Origin: Rhodamnia argentea
Lineage: Eukaryota; Streptophyta; Magnoliopsida; Myrtales; Myrtaceae
Reading direction: 5' to 3'
NCBI RefSeq assembly: GCF_020921035.1
Contig: NC_063151.1
Coordinates: forward strand, 35,780,934-35,844,933
DNA: 64,000 nucleotides
The position numbers were made by a program, and so were the translations under genes. Under the pieces are notes generated by a model. That model was not told the origin of the DNA. It saw nothing but the letters and a program-made list of their open reading frames with translations, and did no database searches. Positions 49,706-61,919 of this stretch are shown here, in pieces (within the stretch, counting starts at the first letter, position 1; every line of letters starts with the position of its first letter).

Positions 49706-52700
49706 TCACTCATTCCACAACGCAAACATTGGAACTTGATGAACCAAGCTCAAATTTCCCAACCTGTTGGCTCCGTTATGATCACTCCCATTGCTTCCAT
49801 CTTCGTATTTCTGATCCTGCATCGAGAAATAAGCATGAGAGTAATCTTCGCTGCCTCCACATCCGAAATCACTGGAGCTTCCGTACGAGCACTTGTGCCC
49901 CGCCGCCGCGCTGGGCGATTCTTGATGATTGCTCGAGCCCACGATCAAGGCATCGCCGTCAGCAGTGTTCGTTATCGTTGCAGGATCTTGACTTTCGGGC
50001 ACATTGGAGCTCCACACCATGTTCGTAAAGTCCTCGGACGTCTCGCCATTGGTCATCGCAAGAAGCGCTCGTGGAGACGAGGAGGAGGCGCACGAGTTGT
50101 AGTCGAGATCGAGAAGGGCCGGTGTAGCCTCTTTCGGGGAGCGTTTAGCGAGATCGCTCGTTATTAGAGTGGAGCTCGAGCAAATTCTCTTCACATCGTA
50201 GCGGCTAATATCGAAGTTTGTGACTGCATTCGTTCCCCTAAATTTGATGGCGGCGATGTCGTAGGCTTCTGCGGCTTCCTCTTGGGTACCTAAATTAAAC
50301 ACGTATAGAACAAGCGCCCAATAAATAATTGAGGATGATTGCACTAGCTATGATACAAAATTTTCAATCAATAGGACAGGCATGCATAATTTCGACATGT
50401 CGGATCCTTGTCATGCATTGAACATATTTGGCACAAGAGCTCCAACAATCAAGTAAACGGATTGAAGACATACATTATACGAAATCCAGTAGTACGCAAC
50501 GCATTGATTATCTGATATAGTTAAAACTCTTCCTAGTTCTTGAGTGGGTAAGTATAGATAATAACATCTAAGCTCTTGTTAACAGTTATCTCATGAATTC
50601 CACATTAAACGAATTTCATACTAGGGCAACCTAGATCTCCTTTTAGGTCCAAACTTCGAAAGCAATTAGAGTGTGATAAATTTATATGTTCCTGGAAAAG
50701 ATAACTAAACATGCAAAGACCACGTTCGTCGCAGAGTATAGACCACAAGTTGGCATCAATGAAAACCTAACCATTAAAAGAACATACAAGTAACTTCTAT
50801 GCTTTTTTGACAAGAATTCCGCGTTGAGATAAAGAAAATCAGGAAGGAAGGTGAGAACTTAACTGAATGTGCCGAGGTACAAGTCCTTGTTTCCAGCAAC
50901 CCTTCCTATTCTAGCTTGCCACCGTCCATGTTGATGGTGTCTGACAATGAAGAAAGACAACTTTTGACAGATAAGAGGAAAGGAAAAAAAGAGAAAAGCG
51001 AGATTGCTCGATAGATTGATGAGACCCTCTTCAATAATGGCACCAATTGATTTATGTCATATAGCAAATTGCACACTTTATGTTTTGCCTATTATTGCAA
51101 AAGATAACTTATAAAAAGGAAGAAAAGGAAAGAAATGAAGATCCTGCAAAGTGCAGTAAATAACATGATGCACTTTATAAATCCTGCCACCATACCTGGT
51201 CACTCCTCTGTATACAGATGCTCCTCTTGAAAATCCACTGCTTTTCCTGTTAAAATAAAGGACTACAAATATTCAATACAACCCCACACTAATCAACCAT
51301 TTTTCTAATTATTTTGGCCAAAGCTAGATTTACCTAAACCAATTATTACCTCCTTAAGTGGGCAACAAATTCTTGCCGGGTCATGTTCTTCATTTCCTCA
51401 AGTTCTTTCTCATAAGTGCTCAGCTGAGCAATTCACAAAATGAGAAGAGTCAATGCACATTAACACCTTTCCGTCTATAGTTTCTACAGATACAGAAGAG
51501 TAATCTCCCTTAGGGATTATCCAACAAGAACTGACCGGGAAGTTTATGTGGGTAGTCGGACCCCAATACTTTAGTGCAGCCAAATCATAAGCCCGCGCTG
51601 CCTTTTCTTCCTTGTCATACCCACCTGATGAACATCCATATATCCAATAAAGACTCAAAATGCACATCAATCATGCTTACCTCAAGAGTTCGACTAGATT
51701 TGCTAAATTTTTCACTAAAACTCTTTACAGAGGAGGTTCAGAGTTAATACCCATGTTTTGCATGCATTATCAAATGGAAATTTGACATATTGCTCTTCAG
51801 AAAAAACACATCTTAGTAATTTTCTCTAATAACACGAGAGAAGCATAAAAATAAGAGCAATGGGTCAGGAGCACTTACCTAGATACACTGCCAAGTTGGT
51901 TCAGTGAAAGGAGAATCGACCCAAGCAAAGCACAGTCAAGCATTGATAACACCGTCATCATTAGAAAATTCTTCAAGAAGCAGAAACCTTGGGAAAGAAC
52001 AGAAGAATACGAATGTAAATGATTACTCCGATTAACATTTCTGTTTACCTTGCCTCCCTTTTCTGGTTTGCCCTTCTTTCCTGCAACTGTTGTCCCACAG
52101 ATGAGCCTCATATCTCCCCGTCCACCTATGTCTGCATACGCATTTACCCAAACCCAAAATCGAAAAAACAAAACCCGAAAATCTAGGCTTAATTCAGTAA
52201 GTGGAACGCAAAATGCAGATGGATAAAACAAGCAAACTAAAAAGCAATTGGAAAACTTGTCTTTTTTTGGGGTGGAAAGGAGCAAAATTGGCATCAGCAG
52301 TGCTAAAACCGAAGAAAGACTACCTCTTTTTTGAAAGAAAAAAAAAAACTGTAGCTTACCTAGTGACACCTCGATACTGAGAGGTTCTTTGCCCAAAAGT
52401 GTCAATAGACTTACGAGGAACGACACACTTGTTGTTGTTGCTCGCAGATGATGCCCTCTTGGCGATGCTACCGTCACCGACTGGCGGTGCCTGAGAAATC
52501 GGTGCACCAACACCCACATTGCAGTTGTTATCACTTTGAGAGCTAGGGCTCATCATGGTGAGAGAGAGACTGCCACTACTACTTGCGCTAGTCCCATTCG
52601 CTTGACGCAACCATGACTTGAACCCAGAAACGGAACAAGACGTTGCACCCGCACCGCCATCAAACGGGACATGTTCTTGGTGGTGGTACATGCGATCATC

Positions 52701-53467
52701 GACATCACATCTGCGGTCGTTGCTGTTGTGGTGAGCAGATGGAACCATTAGGGCTTGCGAGTGCTCAATGTAACCTTGATGGTGATGATCTGGGTGGTTG
52801 CCGTTGTTGAAGCAGCTCGGAGCTACGTTCACATTGATCCCGCCCGCACAAGCTGAGTTTGTGGCTTGGTGGTTCTGATTTTGGGGGTCATTATCGACAT
52901 GAGGAGAGCCTGAGTAGCAACAGCCCAAGAAGTCTTCAAGCTTCGGGCCTGGATGATCTTCCCCATCATTGGCGTTCTCATAGCTCCATTCTACGCTAAC
53001 AAACGAGCGGATGAATAAACAAGGAAGACTGAAACAACCACCATAAAATGTCAACTTTGCTAGGTACATCGGCAGGAAAATGGACACAAGAGATTCTCAT
53101 GGAAATTGGTCAAACAGTTGGACAGCACGACATGACATGCGTAAGATTCGCTTCCTATGTCTTGTTTTTTCGGGACAAATATCAGTGTCGTTTCCCCTAT
53201 TTAAGGGTTTTAGAGATCAGTGGGAAATGAGACATGCAAATAGATTAGATTACCTTCACTGCCATGAGGACGCCTGAAATGAGGATCAAGAACACAGAGT
53301 GAGCCATCGGAGCGCAGTGGCATAACGGTAATATTCGGAGGAAAGCCACCGCCACCGCCACCGCCACCGCCACCCCCACCAACTCCTCCTCCTGCTTGGC
53401 CTTCTCCGCAGATTTCTTCGTTGATTTTCAGGTGCGGAGTCAGAGAGAACCCCAGCCAATTGCTCAT
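49706..53467 (-). CDS. AIL1: AINTEGUMENTA-LIKE 1 type AP2 transcription factor
   Basis: This is a nuclear double-AP2 factor of the ANT/AIL/PLETHORA group controlling meristem and organ growth. Nine exons on the minus strand: 53467-53254, 52990-52360, 52131-52049, 51887-51879, 51624-51536, 51423-51350, 51246-51196, 50940-50864 and 50289-49706, all GT-AG, giving 603 aa. N-terminal [13 protein letters not shown], then a poly-Gly run, [15 protein letters not shown] (the euANT motifs) and [21 protein letters not shown] opening AP2-R1 (~277). R2 starts with YRGVTR near 379 and contains [32 protein letters not shown] after R2 and the end VPMFALWNE point to AIL1 rather than ANT or PLT genes. The 9-nt exon encodes part of VYLG. 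The start is the Met directly before NWLGFSL. Confidence 0.93.
51879..51887 (-). other. 9-nucleotide microexon of the AIL1-like gene
   Basis: The minus strand reads ..TTGGCAG|TGTATCTAG|GTAAGTG..: a 9-nt exon with perfect flanking splice sites. It joins GRQ-G to GT GGG TAT, giving [20 protein letters not shown]. Such a microexon is a conserved trait of AP2-subfamily genes; without it AP2-R1 would lose three residues. Confidence 0.92.
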
Positions 53468-53927
53468 TTTTCCTTACCGTCTCTTTTTCTCTCGGAAAAT
53501 CTGGAGGGAAAAAAAAAAACAGGATTTTATCTCCTCCTCGAAGCACACAACCTCAAAACCTCACGAAGAGAGAGAAAAAAAAAAAAAAAACAAAGTTGTC
53601 TCTCTGTACTCTCTCTCTCTGTAAAAAAACCAGTGAAAATCTTCTCTCTTTCTAGTTTCTCGCAACTTGGGATCTTTGAAGGGATTTCAAGCTCGAACTA
53701 CGAAGCGGGGTTCGTGTTTTTTCTTTCTTTTCTCTGGAAAAAGAGAAAATGTTCAAACTTTTTGCACAGGGAAGGACGAAAGAGAAAAAAACTTTCAGAG
53801 TCGCCAAGAAACCCTGTTTTGTCTGTTCTGCCAATTGGAAAGAAGAAGGGAAAGAAAGAGAAAGAGAGGGAGGATGGCGGGGATTTACGAGCATTTTCTC
53901 CTTTTCCCCACCACCCCCGCTCTTCGT

Positions 53928-53936
53928 CTTTATATT
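53928..53936 (-). promoter_or_regulatory. Candidate TATA box of the AIL1-like gene
   Basis: The minus strand reads AATATAAAG about 460 bases before the start codon, followed by a long CT- and A-rich leader (53468 to about 53900). A long pyrimidine-rich leader is common in this family; the start site itself is not shown. Confidence 0.4.
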
Positions 53937-54250
53937 CTCAGCTCTGAGAGTGTCCTGCGTCGCCTGTTCTGCACAATGACTCCTCGGTTTTTGTGCCCAT
54001 CCTTCAATTTCTTTCTCAGATTTCTCTGCAGAGGTGGCCGCAAGACTTAGCCAACAAATCATCTTTTGCTAAGAGAAAATTTAAAGATATTCTGGAGGAA
54101 TGTACATTATGCATCTGCATTTATGCTTTTGAAAAAGTCCATTCTGAATGGCAATTAACATGGACAGATGCTTGGAAAAATTTAGAATATTTCACGTACA
54201 AGTTGAAAGAAAATCATTCGGAAAAAAAAATGTCTGTCGATTTTTAATAA

Positions 54251-54769
54251 GGGTTAATACCATGAAAAACCCTAAACCGGTACACCTGTGACAAATTTAC
54301 CCTAAATTATTTTTTTGACCACAAAAAACCCTAAACCGGTGCACCCGTGACAAATTTACCCCAAACTATTTTTTTGACCACCAAAAATCCTAAATTGGTA
54401 TATTTGTGACAAATTTACCATAAACTAATTCTTTTGACCACGAAATACCCCAAACCGGTACACCCGTGACAAATTTACCCGAGTTAAATTGATTTAATAT
54501 CACGAAAATTCTCAAATTGATAAATGCGTGACAAGCAGATGGTCAAAACTCCATCTTGGTATACTCGTCAACCGTCACGTGTCACCAAATCAACGGTTTG
54601 ACAATTAAATTTAACGAAAATTAACGGAGGGTAAATTTATCACATGTGTACCGGTTTAGGGTAAATTTGTCACGGGTATACCGGTTTGGAGTTTTATGTG
54701 GTCAAAAAAATAATTTGGGGTAAATTTGTCACAAGTGTACCGGTTTGGGGTTTTCCATGGTATTAACCC
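54251..54769. mobile_element. MULE-like MITE with 9-bp TSD and internal tandem repeats
   Basis: A perfect 9-bp duplication ttttaataa flanks the element (54242-54250 and 54770-54778). Its ends are gggttaatacc..ggtattaaccc, and the terminal inverted repeats run about 72 bp to ttttttgaccac with only a few mismatches. The left half holds four ~65-bp units ('ccctaaaccggtacacctgtgacaaatttaccc...ttttttgacca'), the right half two to three inverted ones, around a centre with 'ccgtcacgtgtcacc'. No coding. TIR length and 9-bp TSD fit Mutator-type elements. Confidence 0.92.
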
Positions 54770-55070
54770 TTTTAATAATCACCGTAGACGATTCCGAAAA
54801 TGATTTAATAATAGCCCGAACTCGTGGTAAGAGGGAACTTTCGTCGATACGAGGCCACGAGTTGTAACAAACTTAGAGTGGCAACACATACATAAAAGGT
54901 TTCGTTTATTTCATGAAAAATATTTTTCTCATTTTTCGGTGTTTGGATCGCTTAGAAAAATGAATCAACGAAAAATGTTTTCCTAGTCAACGGAAATCTA
55001 AGCTTAAATTCAGAAAAATGATTTCTTCTTTAAAAAATCGAAAATCATTTTTAAAAACATAACCGAATAT
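54770..55070. other. Left arm of the second minisatellite element
   Basis: AT-rich 'catgaaaaatatttttctcatttttcggtgtttggatcgc' and 'gaaaaatgttttcc' motifs precede the GC-rich block and resemble an inverted arm matched by 55686-55785. No gene. Confidence 0.4.
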
Positions 55071-55660
55071 TGGCACTCGGGCATGGGAGCTCCAATATTT
55101 GTTTCCGAGTCCTTGGCGGTGGGACCGAGTCCTCAGAGCCTAGGGTCGGGGTTCATGGAGCCCGAGCTCGAGCCCGGGATGCCATACCTAGCAACATAGA
55201 GGTTTGACCCGGGTCTTCGGTGCCTGTGCCGAGACCCGTTGAGGTCGGGTCTCGAACCCCAATACCCATGCACAAGTCCCTAACTTCCGAGCTCGAGTCC
55301 ATTGAGGCTAGGCCCTGCGATCGTGCCTCGGTCCATCAATACCGGGCATGGGCCCAAGCGCTGGGGCATGGCCTCGATTGGCACCGGCATATGTTCATGA
55401 CTCTGTCTCGATGGATCCGAGCGTGACCGCTGGTACTAGAATCCTACCGGGCCTAAGCACCAAGGTCCCGGTCCCAAGATATGGGTACCAAGGTCCAGCC
55501 TCTATAGGTTGGGGCTGAGGCTCCAAGGAGCCACACATGGGCATTGAGTTTCGATGGATCTAAGAATAGTGCCCAATGCATAAGAAGTCGGGGATCCAAG
55601 CTTGAGTCCCCGGTGCCTGAGTCGAGTTCCTTAGTTACCCATGCACGAGCAATTGACTCC
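55070..55660. repeat. Second degenerate minisatellite block
   Basis: GC-rich imperfect units ('gcccgagctcgagcccggg', 'ggtcgggtctcgaacccc', 'catgggcccaagcgctgggg', 'ccttggtgcctgtgcc') of the same style as 39490-40790. AT-rich arms lie on both sides (54895-55070 and 55680-55785, 'gaaaaa'/'tttttctgttcattttc'). Confidence 0.6.
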
Positions 55661-56009
55661 CCATTAGCATTTGTCTATTTAGGAAAAACAAATTTCCTTA
55701 GCAAATGACAGAAAGTATTTTTCTGTTCATTTTCAAACCTTAACCAAACAACCAAAATAACTTTCATTTTCGTGAAAATGTCACATATTCTGCTAATCCG
55801 ACCACAAATAAAAATGGAGCTTAACTTTGATCAACGACAAACGGAGCTCCAGTACTACAACAGGACTATGATGAATGCGGTCACCCGTTAGGCTACTGAG
55901 TGATGAGTGATGCTAAATGGCGATCTCTCTACGGCTATTTTCTCCGTCATGGTTTGTCAAAAGGAAAAGCTGAATTTACCCAAGCAACGTGCTTTGGATA
56001 TTAAAATGG

Positions 56010-56410
56010 AAAAATTACACAAATTGTCCTAAATCTTGATACAATGTGCAATGTTGTCCCTTTGTCCCCGAAATTTGGCTCAATGCGTAATGTGATTGAT
56101 GAAATTTTATTTTTTTAGTGTGGTCCCTTATCGTTAGGTACATGTTTAATTTAATCATTGAACTATATTTCGAAAAAAAAAAAAATCATTGAACTATATG
56201 AAAACATTAAATTTTATCTCTGAACATGAATTAATGGAAGGACAATATTGAACATTTTCACATAGTTCGGGGACTAAGTTGAACATGTCCTAAAAGTCCA
56301 AGGACCATATTGAACAAATCGAAAGTTCAGGGACTACAGCGAACAAATTAAAAGTTTAGAGATCACGTAGTTGGGTCAAAGTTGACCATTTGTATCATTA
56401 TTGCTATTAG
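56010..56410. repeat. Low-copy repeat with weak inverted ends
   Basis: 'attgtcctaaatcttgatacaatgtgcaatgttgtcc' at the left and 'aaaggaccatattgaacaaatcgaaagttcagggactac' at the right are typical of plant non-autonomous elements; the ends pair only weakly. Non-coding. Confidence 0.35.
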
Positions 56411-57160
56411 GAAAAGTGGACGATGTTTTGTTTATGGGGAAATGGTCCAAGACACGCGGGCTTAACAAATGAACACCAGTAGGCCTAGACCATTGATATT
56501 GATCTTTTGAGGGGATGAGGATCGACCTCAAGCCCAACAAGAATGGTCTATTGCCATCGGTCTCCTTCTCTATTTACAAAATTTTAAGAAAATAGAAAAC
56601 ACAAGCAGATTTAATTAAGCGAATTAGTTGTTTGTTAAGGTAAATTTGTTCTATGCTGAGATTTTCCAATTCACTGAGAACTCAATGTCTGCCCCCCCCA
56701 CCCCCCCATAACTTTTTTTTTATTTTCTTTAGTTCCATTTTGAGAACTTATATTGAATTTGAATGTATCTCATAACCCGAAAGAATTCGCTAGAGGGGTC
56801 ATTTCATTTTTGGATCTGGACCAAATAGGTTCAAGAGATGAGAGAAGGATGAGTTTCCCAAACTTAAGCGAAAATACTATTCTAGTTAGTGGGTTGTGGA
56901 TACATTTTTTTTTCCAATTATGTTATAAGATCAAATAATGAACTTCACGGACATTTTATTCTTTTATTTTTTCAGACAAGTGATTTATCCCGTCGGTTTC
57001 ATCGGATACACTTAAAGGAAATAAAAAAAAATTATGCTTAGCCCAATCAAGAAAAGGGTTCCATTGGAGACCATGGGCTGTCCATCTGAAACCTTGAAAG
57101 CCCAGACAAACCTATATTAGGACAATCCCATATAACCCTCTACTTTTTTTTTTAACGTGA
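56411..57160. other. Spacer, nothing recognised
   Basis: AT-rich spacer with a short C-run near 56692-56707. No coding region. Confidence 0.4.
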
Positions 57161-57319
57161 ATTAATCTTTTACTCGAATGTTCTTACGTGATTCTAGCAT
57201 TACTAGTGCAAATTTTGAGTAAATTTCCCGTACACCTCCTCGGAGACTCTGGCAAACTACATGAAGTATTTCAAAGCTGGCTCTTGAAGTAGTAAAAGTA
57301 GCTAGATATATTTCAAAGC

Positions 57320-57455
57320 ATACCATAGTAACATTCATCTTCTGCTCTCGTATCTTATCTTCAATCAGTTTATCTCCATTCGCGGCACAAGGGAAAAGAG
57401 TAATTGGTTCGCCCGGAGACATCATTGCCCGGGACTTGTAAAACTCATGAAGCAT
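57320..57455 (-). pseudogene. Isolated exon-like fragment of unknown gene
   Basis: The minus strand reads MLHEFYKSRAMMSPGEPITL.. to ..IREQKMNVTM and then GTATGC, which would be a donor site. Composition is protein-like, unlike the surrounding AT-rich sequence. Upstream, DEHLEHKLQ is readable in a neighbouring frame. I do not recognise the family, and no further exons are found nearby. It may be a gene relic or a fragment captured by a transposon. Confidence 0.35.
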
Positions 57456-57659
57456 TGTAGCTTGTGTTCAAGGTGCTCGTCTTCTATGACAAGAAAGAGA
57501 GAAAAAAAGCACATTTACAATGGAGATGACCGCGATTAATGAGTGTTAATGAGGCCCAGATATTGCTAATTGGCCTCGTGTTCTTTTTCTGTTGATAATA
57601 TCATCCTCTAATTAGGATAGCTAAGGGCGCTCATGGCGACACTTACGTTTCAGAAATCA

Positions 57660-58295
57660 ACTACGCCTGGAAGTTGATTTTTTATTAGAAAAATTAGTTT
57701 AGTAACGGTTTAAAATTTCTACTTTTGGAACATTATTAACACAAAATCTTCTACAAATAATTATTATCGGCGGATAAAAAATTTCTACTTCATTTTTAAA
57801 TTTTTAAAAATTTATTTAAAAGATAATTTTTATTATTAAAAAATATTAATAGTTCTTTAAAATAAAAATTATTACTTAATTTTTAATCCTGCTGCCGGAG
57901 ACGGTGACTCTACAGTGGGCGGGGCGGCGGTTGGCGAGAGGTCGGCGGCGGCAAGTCGTGGTCATTAGTGGGCGGCTGTCGACAATGGTCGGAGAAGGTC
58001 GGCAATGGGCGACGACAGCGGAGGTATGGTTGGGAGAGAGAGAGTCGCTTAAAATGAAAAGATGTCGAAGTGAGAGAGATATTGATGATGAGAGGTTTCT
58101 ATTTTTGAGATAGAAGTAACTTTTTTTAACTTCTAAATTGGCTAAAAAATAACTTTAGAAGTAGAAATTTGCTTCAAAGGTAGAAATGTAATGTTGCGTA
58201 ACCAAACCAATTTCTGCTTTAGAAGTAGCATTACCAAACGGATTTCTGATTCAGAAACACTTTTGGAAATGAATTTTCGCTCTGGAAGTGTTATC
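57660..58295. repeat. Family C foldback element with GC-rich core
   Basis: Left 'agtttagtaacggtttaaaatttctac' and right 'gtagcattaccaaacggatttctgattcagaaac' are imperfect inverted arms, with 'gaagtagaaatttgcttc' inside. The core (57890-58030) has ggcggcggttggcgag-type sequence. Non-coding. Confidence 0.55.
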
Positions 58296-59335
58296 ATGTG
58301 CACTCTAAGATGGCTGGATTCGGCTCGGGGGAGAGGCGAGCCAATGACATTACTACGCTAATTAGCTGAGAAATAAGTACTGAGGCGAGAGGAAAATAAA
58401 AAGAAAAAGAAAAAAAAAAGAAAACGTGAAGGCAGAGAAAAATTAATGGAAAATAGGAAGAATAAAGTTGCAGAGAGGGCGCATCCTTTAATCCTGTGAT
58501 TGGGGCACCTCAGTACTTGATTCGATTCAAGTATTAGATTTGATATACGTGACAGTTAGCACGTCTCCGCCCGAATGACTCTTGTATCTAACTTAAAACA
58601 AAAATGAATCATAGGGCGATCGACCCAATTCAATAAAAAGTTTAGTTAACATAAACTTGCCCTCGCAAATAGGCTGTTGATGCAAGTGGGATTATTATTA
58701 TTTTAAAGAGGGTTTGTTTACCTAAGCCCATAGTCAGAATTGGGTATTGACCGTCAGACGACCCATTAAAGGATCATCAAGATTTGGCTTCATGTTTAGC
58801 AAAAGACAAACATAAGAATTTGAGGCCATGTCTCGACGCTCTAGCCCCAGATTTATTTTTACTTCCCTGGAAATAGGCTGGAGAACAATTTCTTGTTTGG
58901 ACGTTACATGCTTGACCATAAGTTTCACAAACCCTACTTCATATTGACATGGACAATGTCGAAAGAAAAAAGATATCTTGTTGCTATTTGACTCAATCCA
59001 ATAAAAATTCAATTTCTCGATTTCGAAAATCCATTTGTAGAAGATGTCGATGTCACGATATATTATGGATACATATTTTGAATCTCGAGAATATGTCGGT
59101 ATGTTTCAAGATTAATTTTCAGGACGATAATGAGAAGGTGGCATTGCAGGATATCTTCGATAATGAAACACGGGTATAATCTCAACATCTTTCGAAGTAC
59201 GATTTCCTTTTTAAACATCCTGGCAAAGTTCTTAGAAATAGGGATGCACATTCATAGGAGAGAATGCGCGTTTTAAAGAAATTCCAAGAAGCATCAAAGG
59301 TCTCCACACGTACTAAAGCTCTCAGTCTTTCGAAA
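58296..59335. other. Spacer without recognised gene
   Basis: Short open frames exist on both strands (for example minus 58734-59012) but none carries a recognisable motif. A purine-rich stretch lies near 58390-58430. Confidence 0.4.
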
Positions 59336-59394
59336 AGCAAGAATGAAATCTTCGAGCTTGAAGAACGCGGAGGTCGCGAAGCATGAAGAGCAAC

Positions 59395-59630
59395 CGAGTC
59401 TAGTCGGATCAAGCTTCACCCCTTCGTCATCGTCAACACATATCGAAGTCCTTTCGACGGATCAAACTTCCAAGGCCCGTCGTCTTCGTCAACCTACGTC
59501 GAAGTTTCGTTGGATCACACTTCTAGTGCATTCTCGTACTCGTCGCCATATGCCAAAGTCTCGTCGGATCACGCTTCCGAACCTAGTCGTCTTCACCGAC
59601 ATATATTGAAGATTCGTGGGATTAGGTTTT
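59395..59630 (+). repeat. ~54-bp tandem repeat, four diverged units, partly open frame
   Basis: Four units share 'tcgtc(a/t)tcgtcaac..atatcgaag' and 'tttcg(t/a)yggatcacacttc'. Units 1-3 can be read as PSSSSTHIEV..TDQTS, PSSSSTYVEVSLDHTSSA and YSSPYAKVSSDHASEP, but a frame change separates units 1 and 2. Probably the remnant of a Ser-rich repeat region in a lost gene or retroelement. Confidence 0.55.
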
Positions 59631-59639
59631 CATGCCTCG

Positions 59640-61035
59640 TCTCTCAGTCGACAACTACCGAATATCGAGCTTCGGGAAATCTAATGTCTAATGTTTGCTC
59701 GAAAGGATCAGAGTTACTTGTAAAGAAAGTGACAAATTAGAGATTGTACGCACTGTTATGGTGTTCAATAAACTTGGAAAAACCGATTTTCTCGTTTGAA
59801 TCCTATTCTTATCAAAGACAATGAGAATAATCGCCCTCGTAAATCAGAAGTATATTCAATTCCTGCATCATTCACATAGTGCTGACTTTGTCCCTTGTGC
59901 ATAATAACAACTAGAATACACAACGCATATCTCTTGCTGGGTCCTCACTAGAGATCACAAAGTCACTTTCACCTGTCTTTTGAACGTGGACGTGGGTCAT
60001 GCATGATCAAGAGCAGCTCCTCTTTGATCCCTTTCAAGACCTAAAAAAAGCTGATGGCTCCCATGTAATCATGCACAACTTTTTAGCAAAACAGCAAACA
60101 GCAATATCACCCCAATGCCCTCGCCATGGTACATAAAGTCGATGCGCTACTGGAGTTATCTAAGACCAGGTTCGTGAATTTAATGCTTATTTTTCTTAAA
60201 AAGAAGAAGAAGAAGAAAAGGTTCATATATTACGAGTTGCATGCGTCTACTTCAGCACCATTGCAAGTGGGGAGAGCTCTTTACAGAAAGCAGCGTCCTA
60301 TAATAAAGTGCGACATCTAATTTTTAACGAGATCTTTGGCTTCTTTTGTTCGTCCCTTTGGACATCTTGTCCTTAAAATTTGTCCTCTTATCGAAACCCT
60401 TTTGTTAATTACTCCACTTAATCATTCCTTCCGGCGCTTTCCCTTTGTAACCCCAACCCCATGCATGCATATTTAATGCATGTGATTCAGCGAACTGCTC
60501 TAATTGAAAAGAGAGTGACATTTTATCGGGTGAACTAATTATAAATTATCTCATCTGGTGGAGGGGAGATCCTACACGCCGTGCCATTACAAAGCGATGG
60601 ATCCACGGGGAATGGGATTGTTGAGGCCACGTAGAGAATACTCATTAGCCTGTCAAAATCTGAATGTTTTCCTGGTCTGCGTTTCGGAGTATTGCAGCAC
60701 TCTTTTCACCTAACCCTTAGTTTAATCGAGATTTAGGACCCCATTAAGCTTTCACCTCTTCTTTTCTCCTTGCGCATGATTCGGTCAAGAAACACGTGTT
60801 CACTGGACACTAGAAAACTAATGGAAAAAGACGGGATGATTAATTCGTTGGTCGCGTACACATTAGTCACTTGAGATCACGCATTGGAAAATTTGAGTAA
60901 TGTTATGGAACGGTTAGGTAGAAACCCATCATCAATGCTTTTACCTGCACAAAATCAATGTGTATATATATATAATATTATTGTGGAAGGAAATACATAT
61001 ATTCATACATATATATTATATAGACATACACAATA
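59640..61035. other. Spacer, nothing recognised
   Basis: No coding region; short TA-rich microsatellite-like stretches at about 60961-61030. 60180-60225 has an A/G run. Confidence 0.4.
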
Positions 61036-61039
61036 TGTT

Positions 61040-61560
61040 TATATTTCTAAAGAAGTCTTGAACCTCTTTTTTGTCAATTGAGTTTTCAACATTTTGTATT
61101 TTATATCAATTCAGTCAATCCGATCAATTTTGGCCAGAGATTACCGACATGGACGCCGGCAATCCTACATAGCATGGTCGTCACCGATGTGGACAAGTTT
61201 TTTTAAAAATTTATTATTATTTTTATGAATTTATTTATTTTTCTTTTCTTTTCCATCCTTCACTTGTTGTGACCAGCAAGGGTCATTGGAGCTGGCCAGC
61301 CACTGGGCGAGGGCAACATTGCCATGGCCTCCTCGGTTCTTGGCAAAGGCAGTCATTAGCCCGTGGCTAGCAAGGCCATGGCTACCTTAGCCTACAATCA
61401 TCGAGGTTGGCCTTTTCCAGATTTGGACGATTTGGCCTCACTTGCGATCGCCCGCGCCTCACCCATACCATCTCGAGGTGCGACCACGGGTGTTGCTAGG
61501 GCCTTGTTGGCCACAAGCGAAGTTGCCTTCACCGATGGCCAATGAGGCCATCAGAAGGCC
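61040..61560. repeat. Family A element, left part only
   Basis: The left arm ('ttttttgtcaattgagttttcaac...atatcaattcagtcaat') and the 'ggccagagattaccgacatggacgccggcaatcctacatagc' core match the copy at 26029. The core continues into GC-rich 'ggccagccactgggcgagggc'. The right arm is missing. Confidence 0.55.
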
Positions 61561-61736
61561 GTCCTCCCCCGATCTTTCCTTAAGCAATGATCGCTTGAAT
61601 TGCAAATCATTTCCATGAAAGTTCGAGTGACTCAGATTCACGGGCAAGACAACGTATGTTGGCATCAAGAGGGAGAGTGACTAATGTGTAGATAATACCC
61701 GGCAGAAAAAAACGAGATCAACATCCTTAATTTTCT

Positions 61737-61740
<4 letters not shown>

Positions 61741-61791
<51 letters not shown>
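61741..61791. repeat. (TA)25 microsatellite
   Basis: An uninterrupted TA run of about 51 bases. Confidence 0.98.
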
Positions 61792-61795
<4 letters not shown>

Positions 61796-61919
61796 TGGAA
61801 GAATTTATTGTAACTGGGGTTGTGGGAGGAAAACGAATAAACTGATTTATAATTACGAAATGACTCGCTTTTTGAAAACACAAGTGAGTCATTTCAAGGT
61901 CTTGAGTATATTGAAAAGG

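Noticed and set aside
53396-53947. 183-codon plus-strand frame opposite the AIL1 leader
   Set aside because: Lys/Ser/Phe-rich low-complexity translation of a purine/pyrimidine-rich UTR, antisense to a supported gene.
58734-59251. Candidate small genes on both strands
   Set aside because: No motif, no splice logic, low-complexity spacer; not supportable.
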